The notes: a model not told the origin generated them from the sequence alone. A stretch of DNA of 64,000 bases from Pyxidicoccus caerfyrddinensis (GCF_010894405.1 NZ_JAAIYA010000003.1:434001-498000); one strand, 5' to 3'; shown: positions 17,197 through 25,920, counted from the stretch's first letter. Made by a program: numbers and translations.

Positions 17197-18810
17197 ATGG
17201 CGAACCCGAATGCTCCCGTGAAGCGGCGGGGCCTGCTGCTCCTGGTGGCCGTGGGCGTGGTGTCGGCCCTGGCCGCGGCGGCCGCCGTCGCGCTGGCCAC
17301 CAACATCTTCGAGCGCAAGCAGGAGGCCCGAAGCCCGTTCTTCCGCGTGGTGGAGCTCACCGACGACACGGTGGACCCGGCCGTGTGGGGGAAGAACTTC
17401 CCGCTCCAGTACGACATGTACCTGCGCACGGTGGACCAGACGCGCACGAAGTACGGCGGCAGCGAGGCGGTGCCGCACGCGCCCACGCAGGCGGACCCGC
17501 GCTCGGTGGTGGCGCAGAGCCGGCTGGAGGAGGACCCGCGCCTGAAGCGCATGTGGGCCGGCTATGCCTTCAGCAAGGACTTCCGCGAGGAGCGCGGCCA
17601 CGCGTACATGCTGACGGACCAGACCTTCACCGAGCGCCAGCAGGTGACGCAGCAGCCGGGCGCGTGCCTGCACTGCCACGCCAGCTCGTACACGCTCTAC
17701 AAGAAGCTGGGCAACGGGGACCTCTTCAAGGGCTTCGACGCCGTCAACCACCTGCCGTACTTCGAGGCGCGCAAGCAGGTGGAGCACCCGGTGAGCTGCA
17801 TCGACTGTCACGACAGCCAGACGCTGCAGCTGCGGGTGACGAAGCCGGCCTTCATGCTGGGCATGAAGCGGATGAAGGCCGCGCAGGGCGTGCTGGACTA
17901 CGACGTCAACCGGGACGCCACGCGCCAGGAGATGCGCAGCTACGTCTGCGGCCAGTGCCACGTGGAGTACTACTTCAAGGGCCCGGAGAAGACGCTCACC
18001 TTCCCGTGGGACAAGGGACTCAAAATCGAGAACATCCTCGCGTACTACGAGGAGAACCCGCACAAGGACTGGACGCACGCGGAGACGGGCGCGCCGGTGC
18101 TGAAGGCGCAGCACCCCGAGTTCGAGATGTGGAACCAGGGCATCCACGCGCGCTCGGGCGTGGCGTGCTCGGACTGCCACATGCCGTACACGCGGGTGGG
18201 GGCGCAGAAAATCAGCGACCACCACGTGCGCAGCCCGCTGCTCAACATCAACCGCGCGTGCCAGACGTGCCACCACTTCTCCGAGGCCGAGCTGCGCGCC
18301 CGCGCCGAGGCGCTCCAGGAGCGCACCTTCCGGCTGCGCAACCAGGGGCTGGATGCGCTGATGGGGTTGCTCAACGACGTGAAGGCCGCGAAGGCGGCGG
18401 GGAAGACGGACGCGGAGCTGGCCGGGGTGTACGCGCTGCAGCGGCGCGGGCAGTTCATGCTCGACTTCATCGAGGCGGAGAACTCGATGGGCTTCCATGC
18501 TCCGGAGGAGGCGGCCCGCATTCTCGGGCAGGCCACCAACCTCATCCGTCAGGCGCAGGTGCTGGTGAGGGATTCCACCTTCAAGCCGGAGATTCCCGAC
18601 ATGCTGCCCGCCGCCGAGGGAGATGCCCACCCCGGGCCCGGCGTCCGGGGCAAGACAGTGGGCGCCCCCATGGGTGGCGCGGGCGGCGGAGGGCGGCCCG
18701 GCGATGCGGGTGGCGCGGGCGGCGGAGGGGGACCCGGCGATGCGGGTGGCGCGGCCGCTGCTCCGGCGGAGGGAGGCGGCGCGGCCGACGGTGGCAAACC
18801 GACCCGGTGA
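17197..18810 (+). CDS. nrfA: NrfA, pentaheme ammonia-forming nitrite reductase (CxxCH active-site heme)
   Basis: A 537-residue protein with an N-terminal hydrophobic signal/anchor. Five c-heme sites are CLHCH (157), CIDCH (201), CGQCH (251), CSDCH (324) and CQTCH (355). The first, which holds the catalytic heme, has His where E. coli NrfA has Lys (CxxCK); this is the CxxCH subtype. Conserved segments around the other hemes (LRVTKPAF, HMPYTRVG) support the call. It reduces nitrite to ammonium with six electrons. The last 70 residues are a Gly/Ala-rich tail encoded by in-frame 36-bp repeats, absent from standard NrfA. Confidence 0.95.
   Translation: MANPNAPVKRRGLLLLVAVGVVSALAAAAAVALATNIFERKQEARSPFFRVVELTDDTVDPAVWGKNFPLQYDMYLRTVDQTRTKYGGSEAVPHAPTQADPRSVVAQSRLEEDPRLKRMWAGYAFSKDFREERGHAYMLTDQTFTERQQVTQQPGACLHCHASSYTLYKKLGNGDLFKGFDAVNHLPYFEARKQVEHPVSCIDCHDSQTLQLRVTKPAFMLGMKRMKAAQGVLDYDVNRDATRQEMRSYVCGQCHVEYYFKGPEKTLTFPWDKGLKIENILAYYEENPHKDWTHAETGAPVLKAQHPEFEMWNQGIHARSGVACSDCHMPYTRVGAQKISDHHVRSPLLNINRACQTCHHFSEAELRARAEALQERTFRLRNQGLDALMGLLNDVKAAKAAGKTDAELAGVYALQRRGQFMLDFIEAENSMGFHAPEEAARILGQATNLIRQAQVLVRDSTFKPEIPDMLPAAEGDAHPGPGVRGKTVGAPMGGAGGGGRPGDAGGAGGGGGPGDAGGAAAAPAEGGGAADGGKPTR
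18672..18754 (+). repeat. In-frame 36-bp repeat in the nrfA 3' end
   Basis: The unit starts GGGTGGCGCGGGCGGCGGAG at 18672 and 18708, with a partial copy at 18744. Each encodes 12 residues of the form GGAGGGGxPGDA. It explains the glycine-rich C-terminal tail of this NrfA. Confidence 0.85.
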
Positions 18811-18852
18811 TGATTCAGCCGGTGCGGAAGCCCCAGCGGTGAGGGTGGCACC

Positions 18853-19085
18853 CGGCGCCAGCCCGGCGGTGACGGCGGCACTCATTCCCAGTGACGAAGC
18901 CAGCCAGCGCCAGCCCGGCGGTGACGGCGGCACTCATTCCCAGTGACGAAGCCAGCCAGCGCCAGCCCGGCGGCGATGGCGGCACTCATTGTGACGAGGC
19001 CAGCCAGCCATGCCACGGCTGGGAATGACGGCACTCATTGTGACGAGGCCAGCCAGCCATGCCACGGCTGGGAGTGACGGCACCG
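18853..19085. repeat. Five tandem copies of a 49-52-bp repeat downstream of nrfA
   Basis: GCACTCATT or its last, changed copy starts at 18878, 18930, 18982, 19031 and 19080 (spacings 52, 52, 49, 49). Each unit reads on into GACGAAGCCAGCCAGC. The two 49-bp units differ from the 52-bp units in a block (CATGCCACGGCTGGGA). The repeat occupies most of the gap between nrfA and the START-like gene; the remaining 200 bases hold nothing recognised. Confidence 0.9.
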
Positions 19086-19284
19086 CGGTGGATGGCGCCT
19101 CTTCATGAGCAGCGGCTGCCCGGCCGGTGGTGGAGCGGGCGCACGCTGTCTTCGGGAGGTCTTCCCTCCCGGGTGGGGGAGGCGCAGCGCCGGGCCCTGG
19201 TGGACTGAATGCCCGGGAGCGCTCGTCCGTTGGAAGGGTGTTGGAGGCAGCAGCACACCGGGCCGGAGCGCAGGAGAAGGTCGC

Positions 19285-19929
19285 ATGAAGATGCCATGGA
19301 GCCCGGGAGCCATCGCCGCCGTGCTGGTGCTCTCCGCCGGGATGTCGCGCGCGGAAGAGGCGTGGGAGACGGTGGCGGAGAAGCCATACCTGGTGAAGGT
19401 GCGGCCCCGGCCGGGCACCGGTGCGAAGGATGTGTGGGCCGAAGGTGAACTCGCCGCCAGCGCGGCCGACGTGCAGGCGGTGCTGACGGACGTGGACGCG
19501 TACCGATTGTGGATGCCGTACGTGAAGGAGTCGCGCACCCTCGAGGAACTGCCCGACGGCGCGCGGCGGACGTACACGCGGCTGGACCTGCCCGTGGTGT
19601 CCTCGCGCGACTACGTGAGCCATGTCGTGCAGGACTCGAAGCTGGCCGAGGATGGCACGGGGGTCTTCGCCCAGCACTGGAGGGCGGAGCCGGACGCCAT
19701 TCCCCAGCGCCGCGACACGGTGCGGCTGCGGCTCAACGAGGGCAGCTGGCGCGTGGAGCCTCGCGGCGAGGGGAAGGCCCAGGTCGTGTACAGATTCACC
19801 GTGGACCCCGCCGGCTCCATCCCCGGCTTCCTGGCCAACATGGGCCAGAAGGACGGAGTGGTGGACACCTTCCGCGCGGTGGAGAAGCGGGCCCGGCAGC
19901 ATGCAGAGGCGCGACTGAAGCCGAAGTGA
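19285..19929 (+). CDS. START/SRPBCC-domain exported protein
   Basis: A 214-residue protein with a signal peptide (about 1-23, ending SRAEE). The mature part looks like the START/polyketide-cyclase (SRPBCC) fold: SAADVQAVLTDVDAYRLWMPYVKES, then TRLDLPVVSSRDYV, and a C-terminal helix (FRAVEKRARQHAEARL). Such proteins bind lipids or other hydrophobic ligands; this one would act in the periplasm. GGAGAAGG lies before ATG 19285. Confidence 0.85.
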   Translation: MKMPWSPGAIAAVLVLSAGMSRAEEAWETVAEKPYLVKVRPRPGTGAKDVWAEGELAASAADVQAVLTDVDAYRLWMPYVKESRTLEELPDGARRTYTRLDLPVVSSRDYVSHVVQDSKLAEDGTGVFAQHWRAEPDAIPQRRDTVRLRLNEGSWRVEPRGEGKAQVVYRFTVDPAGSIPGFLANMGQKDGVVDTFRAVEKRARQHAEARLKPK

Positions 19930-19973
19930 CGCGGGCCGGCTGCGCATCGGCGTCACGGGGTGTGAGACCACGT

Positions 19974-20089
19974 CGGTGGACGGTGGCTCGTCACGCCGGT
20001 GGACGGTGGCTCGTCACGCCGGTGGACGGTGGCTCGTCACGCCGGTGGACGGTGGCTCGTGACGTCCGGTGGACGGTGGCTCGTCGCGT
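19974..20089. repeat. Five tandem copies of a 23-bp repeat
   Basis: The unit CGGTGGACGGTGGCTCGTCA(CGC) starts at 19974, 19997, 20020, 20043 and 20067. It begins 45 bases after the stop of the START-like gene. The remaining gap to the TetR gene (20090-20372) contains nothing recognised. Confidence 0.92.
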
Positions 20090-20372
20090 TCATACCGCGT
20101 GGCGTGGAGGCCCACCGCACGGGGGCTTGTGAGCGCGCGGCGGCCATGGGCCGCAGGCTCGGAGCACGTGGGGCTCGAAGCTGAAACGCCGGGCCGCGAC
20201 TGCGGGCGGCACAGGTCGGGTGGATGGCCGGTTGGCCCGGAGTTCCGGGGCGTGCGACCGCGTGGCACCCGGGCAGCGGGCGAAACTCGTCGATGACCGC
20301 CAGCCCTACTCCACCGGAAAGGTAGTCCCGCCCTACCCGACCCATGTCAGCCCCCTCCGGTAGAAGGTATTG

Positions 20373-20394
20373 GCGGAAGGAACGTTCCTTCCGC
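20373..20394. promoter_or_regulatory. Perfect 22-bp palindrome, probable TetR operator
   Basis: The core GGAAGGAACGTTCCTTCC is flanked by GC on each side, giving a perfect 22-bp palindrome. It lies 40 bases before the TetR-family start codon, the usual place for an autoregulatory operator. Degenerate copies of the same sequence form the two arrays at 10.2-11.0 and 32.65-33.0 kb. Confidence 0.75.
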
Positions 20395-20434
20395 GTGAGG
20401 GTCCGCCCGGCGGGGTGGGGGAAGGGGACGGGGT

Positions 20435-21283
20435 ATGGGGCTGCTGGAGCTGCACCACGGTGGGATGATGTTCGACGTGGCGGAGGTGCTGGGGCTGCGC
20501 GGCTACGACCACGTGCCCGCGGAGGAGCTGGCCCGGGTGGCGCGCATGTCGGTGGGCTCTTTGTACCGGCGCTACGGCAGCAAGGAGGCCTTCGCCCTGG
20601 CGGCGCAGGCCTACAGCGAGGACGACTTCTGCCGCTCGGCGGAATGGACTCCCTCCGCGGAGCTGCGTGCGGCCGCGGAGATAGACTTCCGCGAGGCGTT
20701 CTTCACCTTCTGGTACAGCCTGGTGAACTGGGCGTTCGCGCTGCCGGGCCCCTTCTGCTTCACCTTCCTGCACCGCTACCCGGAGACGTCCGGGCGGCAG
20801 CAGCCCGGCAGTGCGGCCCGGGCCCTGGTGCGCGAAGTCCTCCTTCAGGGGGAGCAGGAAGGTGCGCTGGTGCCGGGCTGCGCCCGAGCGGGCGAGGTGC
20901 TCGTCTGGGGGACGCTGACCGAAGTGGTGCGTGGGTGGGCCGAGCGACATGAGCCGGTGTCCGAGGACGACGTCCACGCCTCCGCCCAGACGCTCTGGCG
21001 CGCGCTGGCGAAGGCGGAAGACTCTGACAAGCCTCGCGGAGCAGGCTCTCCTCCTCCCGGAGCAGCGCACCCCGAACCCGAGATGTCCGGGACGCTCGCG
21101 ACGACCCCAGCGCCCGCTTTGCTGGAGGCCGAGCAGGATGCGGCGCAGGCCGCGTCTGCCGTTCAGTCTCCGGTCGCGGAGTCCGAAAGCCTCGTGCGGG
21201 TTTCGTCCGTTGCACCGCTGGATGCCTTCGTGGCCGGCTTCAACCCGACAGGCGAGGCACTTCACGTGCAGCGGCCACGGAGC
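20435..21283 (+). CDS. TetR-family transcriptional regulator lacking a normal stop codon
   Basis: The conserved TetR part is residues about 1-195. The HTH is VPAEELARVARMSVGSLYRRYGSKEAF, and the ligand domain ends near SAQTLWRALAKAED. After this the frame has no stop: it continues through a low-complexity stretch and runs antisense through the whole YwiC-like gene to 22588. The end given here is only where the convergent gene begins. A TGA in another frame at about 21023 would end the protein exactly at the expected C-terminus, so a one-base indel is a likely cause. The regulator probably represses itself through the palindrome at 20373. Ligand unknown. Confidence 0.8.
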
Positions 21284-22096
21284 TCATGCCAACGCGACGC
21301 CGAGCAGCACGGCGGTGGCGAGGCCCGCGACGGCGAAGCTCCAGCCCAGTCGCTTGAGATGTCGCGGCGTGGGCAGCAGGAGCAGGGTTCCGAGCGCCAC
21401 CAGCGCGGCTGGCAGCAGCGCCACCACGCGCCATGGCGACACGTCCGTGGACAGCGTCCACAGGAGGGCGCCCGCGACTCCGAGCCCACTGGCGGCAAGG
21501 CCCACGAGGCGCAGCAGGGCGCGGTCCTCGCCGGGCTTGTGGGCCCGGATGACGACGTGCACCGCCACCGTGGCCAGCGCGAACCCGAGTGCGAAGGTGC
21601 CCCACAGGGACAGGGCCGCCCCCGGTGCCAGGCCTCCCTCGATGCCCACCGGTACCGCCCACGCTCCGAGCGCCATGGCCGCGAGCAGCTCGCCCGAGAG
21701 CGTGCGCTCCTGCCGTCCCCAGGTCATCAGCAGTACCTCCGCTCCCAGGATGCCGGGAAGCGCGAGGTAGGGCCGCGCGGTGGGCTCGAGGTCCTGAAGG
21801 GCGAGCAGCAGCGCGGCGGCTCCGAGTGCTGCGAGGACGGCCGTCCGACTCCGGGCCAGGAGGCGTTCCTCTTCGTGGCGGCGAGCACCCCGGTGGCCGA
21901 GCAGGACGAGGAGGGGCTCGTACACGAGGAAGCTGGCGACCGCCGCGGTGGCGAGCCACAGCGCGGTGGGGCTCGGACCGGTGACGGCGAGCGCCGTGGC
22001 CAGCGGCAGACCGAGCTGGAAGTACGCGCCGTGTTCCCGGGGCAGCAGCGCCTGGCGGGAGAGGGAAACCCGCGGTCGGTCGGAGAGGGTCAGCAT
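21284..22096 (-). CDS. YwiC-like membrane protein
   Basis: A 270-residue protein with about eight to ten hydrophobic helices. The N-terminal LLPREHGAYFQLGLPLATAL contains the PREHGAY signature of the YwiC-like family. An Arg/Glu-rich cytoplasmic loop (RRHEEERLLARSRT) is also typical. Function unknown; B. subtilis ywiC is near anaerobic/nitrate genes (family knowledge). Start is ATG 22096. It lies fully opposite the unterminated TetR reading frame. Confidence 0.85.
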   Translation of the reverse strand: MLTLSDRPRVSLSRQALLPREHGAYFQLGLPLATALAVTGPSPTALWLATAAVASFLVYEPLLVLLGHRGARRHEEERLLARSRTAVLAALGAAALLLALQDLEPTARPYLALPGILGAEVLLMTWGRQERTLSGELLAAMALGAWAVPVGIEGGLAPGAALSLWGTFALGFALATVAVHVVIRAHKPGEDRALLRLVGLAASGLGVAGALLWTLSTDVSPWRVVALLPAALVALGTLLLLPTPRHLKRLGWSFAVAGLATAVLLGVALA

Positions 22097-22332
22097 GGGG
22101 CGGTGTGGAGCAAGCGGCGTTCCGCTCCTGAAGCCAGGGGGCGGGACTGGAAGACGGCGCAACGGGTGCGGAGGCGTCGGGAGCCCGCGCAAGCCTTGCG
22201 CCGGGACTCCGTCCGGGACGCCCGGGACGGGGAGGCACGGTTCCTGAAATGTCCTCGCCCCACCCTGGAGCACACGACTCCGGGAGTGGCCATGGCCTTG
22301 AAGCCGCCAGGGGGCCGCTGTGGGAGGCGAAC

Positions 22333-22611
22333 ATGGACATGCTGGCCCGTGAGGCCCAAGAAGCGCTGCGGCAGCGCAGCCAACGCCTGCGGGCTCGCGC
22401 CCGAGCGTCCTCGGAAGTGCGGGAGGCCGATGCGGCCGGGCTCACTGACTCGGAGCGACAGGAGCTGGATGCCATCGAGGAGGCGCTCGCCCGCATCGAT
22501 GGCGGAGAGTTCGGCCGCTGCGCGCGGTGTGGCGGGGCCATCGGCCGGCACCGGCTTCGCGCCGTCCCCGAGGCGCGTCTCTGCATGACGTGCTCGGCCG
22601 TGGAGCGGTGA
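22333..22611 (+). CDS. DksA/TraR-type C4 zinc-finger protein
   Basis: A 92-residue protein. A helical N-terminus (AREAQEALRQRSQRLRARAR) and ELDAIEEALARIDGGEFGRC lead to the zinc finger CARCGG...CMTC, as in DksA/TraR. Such small proteins bind the RNA polymerase secondary channel or chaperone regulators. The start has GGAGG 7 bases upstream of ATG 22333. The acidic tip residues of true DksA are not evident, so it is DksA-like rather than DksA. The last codons overlap a 63-bp repeat. Confidence 0.85.
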   Translation: MDMLAREAQEALRQRSQRLRARARASSEVREADAAGLTDSERQELDAIEEALARIDGGEFGRCARCGGAIGRHRLRAVPEARLCMTCSAVER

Positions 22612-22779
22612 GCGGGTTCCGACGCGGGCTCGTCGTGCGCACCGGCTTCGCGCTGCTCGGCCGTGGAGCGGTGAGCGGTTTCCGACGCGGGCTCGTCGTG
22701 CGCACCGGCTTCGCGCTGCTCGGCCGTGGAACGGTGAGCGGTTTCCGACGCGGGCTCGTCGTGCGCTCCGGTTCCTCGC
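22591..22779. repeat. Three tandem copies of a 63-bp repeat over the dksA-like stop codon
   Basis: TGCTCGGCCGTGGAGCGGTG starts at 22591, 22654 and 22717 (last copy AACG for AGCG). The first copy encodes the last residues (CSAVER) and the stop of the zinc-finger protein. The repeat fills the gap up to the DUF2381 gene. Confidence 0.93.
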
Positions 22780-22798
22780 TGCTCACCCCGGACGGAGC

Positions 22799-23746
22799 TT
22801 ACAGGTCGGGGAACAGCACCGAGCCGAGCCTGAGGGTGCGGTCTCCTCCTGCTTCCCACAACTCCAGGGTGTGGGGGCCGAGGGGCCTGCTCCCGGAGGC
22901 CTCTGCTTCCACGACGAGCAGGACCTCGGCGGCGCCTCCCGCCGTGGACTTGGACTGCCACACCTGAACGATGTGCAGCCTGTGGCCATCCGGGCCAATG
23001 AGCGCCGCGCTCCCCATCGACCAGGGGCGCTCGCTTCGAGAGAACTTCACCGTCAGCTTCACCGCGACCCTGCTTGCCGCTCGGAAGCACAGGGCGTCAT
23101 CCAGCTCGAGGTCCGCTCCCATGACACGAGGAAGGGGCCGCTTGAACTGTTCGGCGGCGATGCCTCGGTTCCGCATCCATGGCGCCGTGATGGCATCGAG
23201 GAGGTTGGAGGGTGCGCGCTCCGCTCGAAGTCGGGCGTTCTCCTCCCGTAGCCGCTGAAGCTCTTCCGTCAGCTCGGTGGCCTCGCTCTGTGCAGGCCCA
23301 GAGGTGCGTTGGACGCGCAGGACCTCCACCTGCGTGTCCGCTTGCGCCGGAACCACCACGAGCAGGAAGTGGGCTTCACCCGGCATTGCATCCGCGGCGA
23401 AGCGGACGGTGAGGTGCAGGCGCTCTCCCTCACGGAGCGCTTCCGAAGGCATGAGCGCCACGGTGTCCTCGCCGACGACGACGCGGCGGAAGCGCTCCTT
23501 GCCCTCCAATTCGACGCCGTCGCTCGCGAGCGGCGTGTCGAACAGCAAGAGGCTGGCGATGCCCGGCTGGATGGAAATCTCCGGGAGTGTGGCGGGTGGC
23601 TCGGAGGTCAGCTCGATGCGTCGTGTCCGGCCCTGCATGGCGGAGCCAGGTGGCTCCTGTGCTCGAACAGCAGTGCCCATGATTGCGACGAAGGCGAAGA
23701 GCAGGACACGAAGCCGGGCTGACACGAAGCAGGCTCCGGGAGTCAC
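22799..23746 (-). CDS. DUF2381 family exported protein
   Basis: A 315-residue protein with a signal peptide ending TAVRAQ. The text RRIELTSEPPATLPEISIQPGIASLLLFDTPL and the downstream coiled-coil (ELTEELQRLREENARLRAER) match the myxobacteria-specific DUF2381 family, which commonly sits next to Ser/Thr kinases. Starts with GTG at 23746, overlapping the kinase stop by 3 bases. The two genes are therefore coupled; a role as an envelope partner of the kinase is an inference. Confidence 0.85.
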   Translation of the reverse strand: MTPGACFVSARLRVLLFAFVAIMGTAVRAQEPPGSAMQGRTRRIELTSEPPATLPEISIQPGIASLLLFDTPLASDGVELEGKERFRRVVVGEDTVALMPSEALREGERLHLTVRFAADAMPGEAHFLLVVVPAQADTQVEVLRVQRTSGPAQSEATELTEELQRLREENARLRAERAPSNLLDAITAPWMRNRGIAAEQFKRPLPRVMGADLELDDALCFRAASRVAVKLTVKFSRSERPWSMGSAALIGPDGHRLHIVQVWQSKSTAGGAAEVLLVVEAEASGSRPLGPHTLELWEAGGDRTLRLGSVLFPDL

Positions 23747-25704
23747 TCGAAGCGCTTGAAGCGGTAGACCACTTCGATGTCGACCCGGGAGATGATGATG
23801 GCGTTCCGTGCATCGCCCCCGGCCTCTCTGCGGATGCCGCGCATCCGGTCCTCCAGTTCACGGATTTCGAAGCAGACCGGGTACTGCGCACCCTCAAAGC
23901 GCAGCGTCTTGAAGCGGCCGAAGACGCGCTTGCTTCCAGCAAAGAGCTGCCCGGAGAACTCCGCCTGGCTGGGGATGTTTCCCAGGCTTCTGACGGCATA
24001 GGCCGTGACCCGCTCCTCGTGAACGGTGGTGATGGGGTTGGCCTTGCCATTCGGGACGAGCTCGACGGACACGCTGTCCCCATCGAAGACATCCAGCTTC
24101 TTCATCGCCGCAATCGCCTCGCGTGGGCACTCCTCCTCGGGTGGCATGGCCGGCTCCAATCGCGGGGGCGCGCCAGCACAGGCCAGCCCCACGCACGCGG
24201 CGGCGGTGGCAGCCGTCCGGGCCAGGCTGCTGGCGTCTCGGGAGCGGGGCGTCTCGGGCTTCTTCTCCGGGGCCTGGAGCCCGGAGACGGGGTTGGTCTT
24301 CTTCACGGCGGAGGCTTCCTGGGGTGGCGCCACCGGTGCGGTGGCGGCCGCGATGGTGGGCCCCGCGGGTGGCGGGCTCGCGACCGTTGCAGTGTGTGGG
24401 GCCTCCGTGACGCTGGCCAATTTATGACCGGCTGCGGTGGTTGTTTCATCCACGACCTGGGTGGTTGTGTCGCGCCATGAGGCCGTGGCCAGGCCCGCCA
24501 GTGCCACCACTGCGACGCCCATCGTCGCCAGCAGGGCCCGTTGCCTGCCGCGTGGATGTATCCGGCGGGCTCGGCCTTCCACCACGGCCTTCCGGGGGGA
24601 CGCGTGAGGCGTGGGCTTCGGTGGCGGACGCAGCACGCCGAGCAACTCGGCCCACAGGCGCAGCAGCTTCGCCCTCGCCACCGAGGGCGGCCGGTGCTTG
24701 TGCGCCGGCCATTCCGGGCGGCGCGTGCGCGGACTCCGGGCGGGTGCGCCTTCCCCGGCGGGGAGTGGAGGCTCAAGCCACTCGAAGAGGTGGGCGTCCC
24801 GCGCCTCGCCCGGTTGCTCGTTCAGGGCCACCTCCAGCGCCTGGTGCAACTGCGCGCCCGTCTGGATGCGCTGCTCGGGGTCCTTCTCCAGCAGGCGGAG
24901 GATGACGGCGCCCAGCGCGGGCGGCACTCGGGGGTTCACCACCGAGGGCGCCGGCGGCTGCTGCGAGACGATGGCCGCGCAGAGCACTTCCGGCGGCCAC
25001 TCGGGGGAGAAGGGGTAGTGGCCGGTGAGTGCGCGGTAGAGACAGACGCCCAGCGAATACAGGTCATCGGTGGGCGCGAAGGCGTAGCGCGCGTCGATGC
25101 GCCAGTGGCGCTGGTGGAAGCGGACGGACTCGGGGCTGCGCAGGTGGCGCGTGCCCGGCGGCAGGGGGCCCGTGGTGAGCGTGGGCGCCCCGGCATAGTC
25201 ACCCGAGCCCAGGTCGATGAGCACCGGGTCTCCATGCGGGCCGCGCATGAGGATGTGCTCGGGCTTGAGGTCCCTGTGCAGGACGCCCCCGGCGTGCAGC
25301 GTGTCCAGGATGAGCGCCACGCGGCTCGCGGCGTCCACGAACTGCTGGAAGGAGGGGTTGTGGAGGTCCGCCCAGAGGTGGAGCGCGGGGCCGGGCACCC
25401 AGTCCATGACGAAGAAGAAGTGGCCGGTGACGACGTCCGGCCAGCGACCGCAGGCGTGGACGGCCACCACGTGCGGGTGGACGGCCTTGTCCAGCAGCAG
25501 GGTCAGCTCGCGCGTCGAGCGCGGCTCGAAGGGCTGCCGCGCCAGCTTGAGCGCGAAGTAGCGACCCGGGTCCTGGATGGCCTCCACCTTGTAGACCGCG
25601 CCGTAGCCGCCCGCGCCCAGCCGCTCGAGGAGGCGCCAGCTGCCACCCACCACCGTACCGGGTGGCAGTGTCTCCGGATTCACCTGGGGGATGCTCGTGG
25701 ACAT
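23743..25704 (-). CDS. Receptor-like Ser/Thr protein kinase with altered catalytic loop
   Basis: A 653-residue protein. Kinase domain: glycine loop LGAGGYGAVYK (29-39), ATP-lysine in FALKLA (Lys 53), HRDLKPEH (143-150), DLG in place of DFG (164-166), and the P+1/APE region at about 185-195. The metal-binding Asn of HRDLKPEN is His (150). A basic juxtamembrane region leads to one transmembrane helix (about 405-425). The exported part has a Pro/Ala spacer and a C-terminal beta-rich domain with two Cys. Likely an envelope-sensing kinase paired with DUF2381. Start is ATG 25704, with a 7-3-7 inverted repeat just upstream. Confidence 0.92.
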   Translation of the reverse strand: MSTSIPQVNPETLPPGTVVGGSWRLLERLGAGGYGAVYKVEAIQDPGRYFALKLARQPFEPRSTRELTLLLDKAVHPHVVAVHACGRWPDVVTGHFFFVMDWVPGPALHLWADLHNPSFQQFVDAASRVALILDTLHAGGVLHRDLKPEHILMRGPHGDPVLIDLGSGDYAGAPTLTTGPLPPGTRHLRSPESVRFHQRHWRIDARYAFAPTDDLYSLGVCLYRALTGHYPFSPEWPPEVLCAAIVSQQPPAPSVVNPRVPPALGAVILRLLEKDPEQRIQTGAQLHQALEVALNEQPGEARDAHLFEWLEPPLPAGEGAPARSPRTRRPEWPAHKHRPPSVARAKLLRLWAELLGVLRPPPKPTPHASPRKAVVEGRARRIHPRGRQRALLATMGVAVVALAGLATASWRDTTTQVVDETTTAAGHKLASVTEAPHTATVASPPPAGPTIAAATAPVAPPQEASAVKKTNPVSGLQAPEKKPETPRSRDASSLARTAATAAACVGLACAGAPPRLEPAMPPEEECPREAIAAMKKLDVFDGDSVSVELVPNGKANPITTVHEERVTAYAVRSLGNIPSQAEFSGQLFAGSKRVFGRFKTLRFEGAQYPVCFEIRELEDRMRGIRREAGGDARNAIIISRVDIEVVYRFKRFE

Positions 25705-25730
25705 GACCTTGAGAGTCTCCTGGAATCCAG

Positions 25731-25747
25731 TCAACCTAGCAGGTTGA
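25731..25747. promoter_or_regulatory. Inverted repeat upstream of the Ser/Thr kinase gene
   Basis: TCAACCTAGCAGGTTGA is a 7-3-7 inverted repeat 27 bases before the kinase start codon, in a region with lower GC than its surroundings. Operator role is inferred. Confidence 0.5.
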
Positions 25748-25876
25748 TAGGCTTCGTGGAGACCTGGTGTGTCCCCCGGGAGGCGGGCGTCCGTCTGTCC
25801 GAACGCCCGGCCCCCCGGTGTCCCGCGGGTGTCCTCCAGGAGGCGCCTGCCCGGGGGCTCCCGGAAAGAAGCCGTG

Positions 25877-25914
25877 CATGTGGGCGTGTCTATGGGTATA
25901 GACACGCCCACATG
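25877..25914. promoter_or_regulatory. Perfect 17-4-17 inverted repeat before the HTH-map operon
   Basis: CATGTGGGCGTGTCTAT and its exact reverse complement flank the tetramer GGGT. It lies between the divergent kinase and HTH genes and ends 6 bases before ATG 25921. No T-run follows, so it is more likely an operator (perhaps for the HTH protein itself) than a terminator. It could also hide the ribosome site when transcribed. Confidence 0.7.
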
Positions 25915-25920
25915 TGTCCC

